DNA of 54,734 nt from an uncultured Prevotella sp. (GTDB lineage Bacteria; Bacteroidota; Bacteroidia; Bacteroidales; Bacteroidaceae), in contig CAMBOI010000021.1 of the NCBI GenBank assembly GCA_945869265.1, forward strand, positions 1 through 54,734, in the 5' to 3' direction. This document shows, piece by piece, positions 51,518 through 54,734 of this stretch (position 1 is its first letter; each line of letters starts with the position of its first letter). Made by a program: the position numbers and the translations under genes. The notes beneath the pieces are model-generated. The model was not told the origin of the DNA, did no database searches, and saw only the letters and a list, made by a program, of their open reading frames with translations.

Positions 51518-52256
51518 CGACAAGCTCTTCGAGCTTATTGAGTGGCAGCATGTTTGCGGCATCGCTCAGTCCCTTGTCGGGATCGGGATGCACCTCAAAG
51601 AACCATCCGTTGGCCCCGAAGGCCTTGGCAGCGAGTGCCATTGCCGGCACAAACTGTCGGTCGCCGCCAGTCTTACCACCGGCGCCTCCCGGTCGCTGCA
51701 CACTATGTGTACAATCCATCACCACCGTAGGCACAATCTGCAGCATGTCGGGGATATTGCGGAAATCCACTATCAGGTTGTTATATCCGAACATGTTTCC
51801 CCTCTCCGTCAGCCACACGTCCTTGGCTCCTGCCTCGCGTGCCTTCTCCACGGGATAGCGCATGTCGTTGCCGCTCAGGAACTGCGCCTTCTTGATGTTC
51901 ACCGTCTTGCCCGTCTTGGCGGCAGCCACAAGCAAGTCGGTCTGTCGGCACAGGAATGCCGGTATCTGTATCACATCCACCACTTCGCCCACGGGCGCTG
52001 CCTGATAGCTCTCATGGATGTCGGTTAGCAGGCGTAGGCCATACTTGCTCTTTATGTCTGCCAACATCTGCAGTCCCTTGTCCATTCCCGGACCGCGGAA
52101 TGAGTGGATTGATGTACGGTTGGCCTTGTCAAACGAGGCCTTGAATATGATGTCGGTGCCCAACTTGTCGTTTATCCTTACAAGCTCTTGCGCCACTGTG
52201 TCGAGCAATTCCGCTGACTCAATCACGCACGGACCGGCGATAAATCTCTGTTGCAT
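51495..52256 (-). CDS. kdsA: 3-deoxy-8-phosphooctulonate (KDO-8-P) synthase
   Basis: 253-residue enzyme joining arabinose 5-phosphate and phosphoenolpyruvate. Motifs FIAGPCVIES, FKASFDKANRTSIHSFRGPG, VNIKKAQFLSG, VMDCTHSVQRPGG and FFEVHPDPDKGLSD are intact. Cys9 in AGPCVIES is the metal-ligand residue of the metal-dependent class (E. coli has Asn), so this enzyme should need a divalent metal. The C-terminal KLKIED is encoded by the repeat array. A good promoter lies at 52287-52316 and probably drives kdsA-kdsD-regulator-cls. Confidence 0.95.
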   Translation of the reverse strand: MQQRFIAGPCVIESAELLDTVAQELVRINDKLGTDIIFKASFDKANRTSIHSFRGPGMDKGLQMLADIKSKYGLRLLTDIHESYQAAPVGEVVDVIQIPAFLCRQTDLLVAAAKTGKTVNIKKAQFLSGNDMRYPVEKAREAGAKDVWLTERGNMFGYNNLIVDFRNIPDMLQIVPTVVMDCTHSVQRPGGAGGKTGGDRQFVPAMALAAKAFGANGWFFEVHPDPDKGLSDAANMLPLNKLEELVEKLKIED

Positions 52257-52286
52257 ATTTAGTATTGTTTTTTATTTTATTTGGTG

Positions 52287-52316
52287 CAAAGATACAAATT
52301 ATATTGGGATAATCAA
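52287..52316 (-). promoter_or_regulatory. kdsA promoter
   Basis: Minus strand: TTG (52314-52316), 19 nt, TATCTTTG (52287-52294), 30 nt before the kdsA ATG. Confidence 0.75.
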
Positions 52317-52369
52317 TGCTATTAACCACTTTTAACGCAGTTAGTGGCACTTTTTTTTATTTTTTGCCG

Positions 52370-52377
52370 TAACTTTG
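52370..52377 (+). promoter_or_regulatory. -7 box 5 nt from the FAD-protein ATG
   Basis: TAACTTTG ends 5 nt before the ATG at 52383; a leaderless mRNA is predicted. No clear -33. Confidence 0.6.
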
Positions 52378-52382
52378 CACCT

Positions 52383-53972
52383 ATGACAAACGATTATCAG
52401 ATTAGAGTGCTGCCGAATATAGCATATTCAGCTGCCACCGTTAAGGAATATATAGCACGCGAAAAGGGTATCGACGCGCGCACCATCAAGGGCTTGAGAA
52501 TTCTTAAGCGTAGTATCGACGCGCGTCACAACCCAGTGTATGTAAATCTCACTGTTCGGATTTTTGTTAACGAAGAGCCCCCTGCCACCGAGTATGTCGT
52601 CACCCATTATCCCGACGTCTCTTCGGGCGAGCGTGTCATCGTCGTGGGCGAAGGCCCCGGCGGACTTTTTGCCGCCCTACGTCTCATCGAGCATGGTCTG
52701 CGCCCCATTGTTATCGAGCGCGGTAAGGATGTTCACGAGCGAAAGCGCGACCTGTCCAAGATTACCAAGACGCAGAAGGTGGATCCCCAAAGCAACTATT
52801 GTTATGGCGAGGGTGGGGCAGGAGCATATTCCGACGGCAAACTCTACACACGCAGTAAGAAGCGCGGTAATGTAGAAAAAATTCTGAATGTCTTCTGCCA
52901 GCATGGGGCTTCGGTGGATATTCTCAGCGATGCCCATCCGCATATTGGCACCGACCGCCTGCCCCGTGTCATCGAGAACATGCGCAACACGATATTGACT
53001 TGTGGCGGTGAGGTGCATCATCTCACTCGCATGACCCGTCTCCTCCTTCAGGGCGACACCGTCGTGGGCATTGAGGCTCAGGGTGTTGAGAGCGGCGAGC
53101 AACTCACGTTCCGTGGGCCCGTCATCCTTGCCACAGGTCATAGTGCGCGCGATGTCTATCGCTATCTCGCCGAGAGTGGCATCGAGGTCGAGGCAAAGGG
53201 GTTGGCGGTTGGCGTGCGACTTGAGCACCCCTCCGAACTCATCGACCGCATACAGTATCACAACAAGCAGGGCAGGGGCAAGTATCTGCCCGCTGCCGAA
53301 TACTCCTTCGTCACACAGGTCGATCAGCGTGGCGTCTATTCCTTCTGTATGTGTCCGGGCGGTTTTATTATCCCCGCAGCTACTGCCGACCGCCAGATAG
53401 TGGTCAACGGCATGAGTCCGAGTAATCGTGGCGGGCAGTGGTCCAACAGTGGAATGGTGGTCGAACTGCGTCCAGAGGATGTCGAGGGCGACGGACCGCT
53501 CAAGATGATGGATTATCAGGAGAGGTTGGAGGCCGACTGCTGGCAGCAGGGCAACATGCGGCAGACTGCCCCGGCGCAGCGCATGGCGGATTTCGTCAAC
53601 GGCAAACTCAGCTACGACCTTCCACGCTCGTCCTATGCCCCCGGTCTCATCTCCTCGCCCCTGCATTTCTGGATGCCCGACCATGTGTCGCGCCGCCTGC
53701 GCGAGGGCTTCAAGTTCTTCGGCAGCAAAAGTCGCGGATTCCTTACTAATGAGGCAGTTGTCATTGCCGTTGAGACCCGCACCTCCTCTCCCGTACGCAT
53801 ACTCCGCACCCCCGACACCCTCATGCATGTCCGTCTGCGTGGTCTTTTCCCCTGTGGCGAGGGAGCAGGCTATGCCGGAGGCATCGTCTCTGCAGGTGTC
53901 GATGGCGAGCGATGTGCCGATAGCTGCGCCGCCTATCTTTCATCAATAATCAATCATCACTTCATCATATAG
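52383..53972 (+). CDS. FAD-dependent dehydrogenase-like protein (COG2509 type)
   Basis: 529 residues, cytoplasmic. A small N-terminal alpha/beta domain (about 1-80) precedes a FAD-binding fold: RVIVVGEGPGGLFAALRLIE (dinucleotide motif with Glu for the usual second Gly region), then VIERGKDVHERK, GEGGAGAYSDGKLYTR, the second motif VILATGHSARDVYRYL and the C-terminal FPCGEGAGYAGGIVSAGVDG. Members are called uncharacterised FAD-dependent dehydrogenases; the substrate is unknown. ATG 52383 follows the -7 box; the frame is open to 52344. The last residues (SSIINHHFII) overlap the convergent amidase gene by 16 nt. Confidence 0.88.
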   Translation: MTNDYQIRVLPNIAYSAATVKEYIAREKGIDARTIKGLRILKRSIDARHNPVYVNLTVRIFVNEEPPATEYVVTHYPDVSSGERVIVVGEGPGGLFAALRLIEHGLRPIVIERGKDVHERKRDLSKITKTQKVDPQSNYCYGEGGAGAYSDGKLYTRSKKRGNVEKILNVFCQHGASVDILSDAHPHIGTDRLPRVIENMRNTILTCGGEVHHLTRMTRLLLQGDTVVGIEAQGVESGEQLTFRGPVILATGHSARDVYRYLAESGIEVEAKGLAVGVRLEHPSELIDRIQYHNKQGRGKYLPAAEYSFVTQVDQRGVYSFCMCPGGFIIPAATADRQIVVNGMSPSNRGGQWSNSGMVVELRPEDVEGDGPLKMMDYQERLEADCWQQGNMRQTAPAQRMADFVNGKLSYDLPRSSYAPGLISSPLHFWMPDHVSRRLREGFKFFGSKSRGFLTNEAVVIAVETRTSSPVRILRTPDTLMHVRLRGLFPCGEGAGYAGGIVSAGVDGERCADSCAAYLSSIINHHFII

Positions 53973-54475
53973 GCGTATTCCTTTGACGGCTTATACACGG
54001 GACAGGCTTTGGGCACTGCCCCTGGCATCTCGTTGTGACCTCGGATGACGGCCTTTGGGAACTTGCGATGGAGGTCGAGAAGGAGGCCTACCAAGGTGGC
54101 TCGCTGCTTGAGTGTGCGTGTGTCCTTGGGTTTGCCGTTGGCATCGAGACCGCCTTCGTAGCATACGCCGATGGAGCAGCGGTTGAAGGGGCGACAGTGT
54201 GCGCCCACTTCATTCAGGCGGCGGTGCTGAGTGACAGAGCCATCCTTGCGGATGTAGAAGTGATAACCGACATCGATGAAGCCACGTTGCATATGGTCGT
54301 GCTTGAGTTGCTCGGGAGTGTAGTCCTGGGTCTCGCGGGTGGCGGTGCAGTGGACGATGATGTAGCTGACGGAGTCGGCGGGCATGTAGATGCCGGGCTC
54401 AACGTCAGTGAGGAGCTGGTCCTCGGTGGCGACCTGGTCGCCACCGATGGAGAGAGGGAATGTTTCTTGGATCAT
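53957..54475 (-). CDS. N-acetylmuramoyl-L-alanine amidase (type 2, phage-like)
   Basis: 172-residue zinc amidase that cuts the MurNAc-L-Ala bond of peptidoglycan. Domain: SYIIVHCTATRE (first zinc His), GYHFYIRKDGSVTQHR, GAHCRPFNRCSIGVCYEGG and IRGHNEMPGAVPKACP (second His and Cys). No signal peptide. The about 36 residues before the domain are unusual; ATG 54385 is an alternative start. Such amidases follow a smalltalk peptide gene in many Bacteroidales, as here (32 nt), and the pair is thought to come from prophage or competition loci. Confidence 0.88.
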   Translation of the reverse strand: MIQETFPLSIGGDQVATEDQLLTDVEPGIYMPADSVSYIIVHCTATRETQDYTPEQLKHDHMQRGFIDVGYHFYIRKDGSVTQHRRLNEVGAHCRPFNRCSIGVCYEGGLDANGKPKDTRTLKQRATLVGLLLDLHRKFPKAVIRGHNEMPGAVPKACPVYKPSKEYAYMMK

Positions 54476-54507
54476 AGATTACTAAGATTAAGAATGTTAA
54501 TACTGTT

Positions 54508-54621
54508 TTACAGTCTTGCCATGCAAGAGGTGATGCAGAAAAGACTTGCAATCGTTGTGATGATTGTCATCACAGCGTTGAAGATTTCTTGAGCTGTGGG
54601 CTTTCTTTTGAAAAACGACAT
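54508..54621 (-). CDS. Smalltalk-like small membrane peptide
   Basis: A 37-codon frame (ATG 54619-54621, TAA 54508-54510) too short for usual gene finders. Sequence: charged start MSFFKRKPTAQEI, hydrophobic helix about residues 14-31 (FNAVMTIITTIASLFCI) and a TSCMARL end. Annotated smalltalk proteins of Bacteroides and Prevotella have the same size, a similar ILTAIATT-like helix ending in TSC, and sit just upstream of an amidase. Function unknown; a holin-like or lipidated peptide is conceivable. No promoter is evident; the upstream gene, if any, is outside the window. Confidence 0.75.
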   Translation of the reverse strand: MSFFKRKPTAQEIFNAVMTIITTIASLFCITSCMARL

Positions 54622-54734
54622 TTTTTTAAATTAAAGAATTAAAGAATTAATATTTTCGAAAATCATCCCCCGTCCCCTTCTTTGGCTTCGCCGAAGTCCT
54701 TCACGCTCGGCAATGTTCAAATGCATTTGACATT
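54622..54734. other. Window end without a called gene
   Basis: Contains an AATTAAAG tandem repeat (54628-54650) and a short inverted repeat GGCTTCG-C-CGAAGTCC (54683-54698). A minus-strand frame enters from the window edge and stops in the AATTAAAG repeat, but it shows no recognisable protein. Confidence 0.5.

Noticed and set aside
53957..54621. Remnant prophage
   Set aside because: Only the amidase and the smalltalk-like peptide are phage-like; no integrase, capsid, tail or attachment repeat is visible within the window.
54625..54734. Minus-strand frame entering from the window edge
   Set aside because: Its composition follows the inverted repeat GGCTTCG/CGAAGTCC, with no family features, so no gene is called.

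Overview
The window looks like a chromosome segment of a Bacteroidota bacterium of the Prevotella/Segatella type. The evidence is the recurrent Bacteroidota promoter (TTTG, about 19-21 nt, TAnnTTTG), the near absence of Shine-Dalgarno sites, a Rho with a long N-terminal insert, an archaeal/eukaryote-type ProRS, a DAHP synthase-chorismate mutase fusion, an M64 peptidase, an Lnb-type (DUF4105) protein, a hybrid two-component-like regulator and a smalltalk-amidase pair. No rRNA, tRNA, IS element, CRISPR array or intact prophage was recognised.

Layout. 1-5977: end of atpG, luxS and rmuC (divergent), mtgA with an OmpA-like lipoprotein, proS and a SPOUT RNA methyltransferase. 5974-11149 (minus): a rho - GH25 lysozyme - short HPPK-like - M64 peptidase operon. 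11326-17322 (plus): DMP19-like, smpB, metH without reactivation domain, HAD phosphatase, GHL10 glycosidase-like lipid/wall protein. 17323-17727: a dense array of AATCTGTG/CACAGATT repeats. 17727-24794 (minus): ABC ATPase, secA, a degenerate alkaline-phosphatase-fold protein and Lnb. 24885-31216 (plus): coaX, an outer-membrane barrel, lptC, a CNNM/CorC protein and a PpiD-like foldase, an envelope-biogenesis run. 31480-33973: a small porin-like barrel, a C1 peptidase and a TPR protein. 34012-39942 (plus): a phenylalanine/tyrosine biosynthesis operon (pheA, aminotransferase, DAHP synthase-chorismate mutase, tyrA) followed by an EamA exporter and a DnaJ-domain protein. 39937-45301: nth, radA, an orphan solute-binding lipoprotein and a large TPR protein. 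45285-52256 (minus): kdsA, kdsD, a degenerate hybrid sensor-regulator and a cardiolipin-synthase-like enzyme. 52383-54734: a FAD-dependent dehydrogenase, an amidase and a 37-residue smalltalk-like peptide.

Two things stand out. First, the phenylalanine/tyrosine operon is preceded by an unannotated 26-codon leader peptide in which 9 of residues 6-16 are Phe or Tyr, followed by mutually exclusive protector, antiterminator and terminator RNA hairpins: a complete candidate ribosome-mediated attenuator. Second, the 1256-residue hybrid regulator in the Kdo operon keeps its sensor propeller, membrane span, receiver fold and AraC-type DNA-binding domain, but has lost the phospho-accepting His (Asp837), the ATPase domain and the receiver Asp (Lys984), so it probably signals without phosphotransfer.

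Several gene junctions carry short tandem repeats of 7-8 nt or AATCTGTG-type repeats, some of which supply the last codons and stop codons of the genes they follow. Four promoters lie only 4-8 nt from the start codon, which predicts leaderless or nearly leaderless mRNAs.
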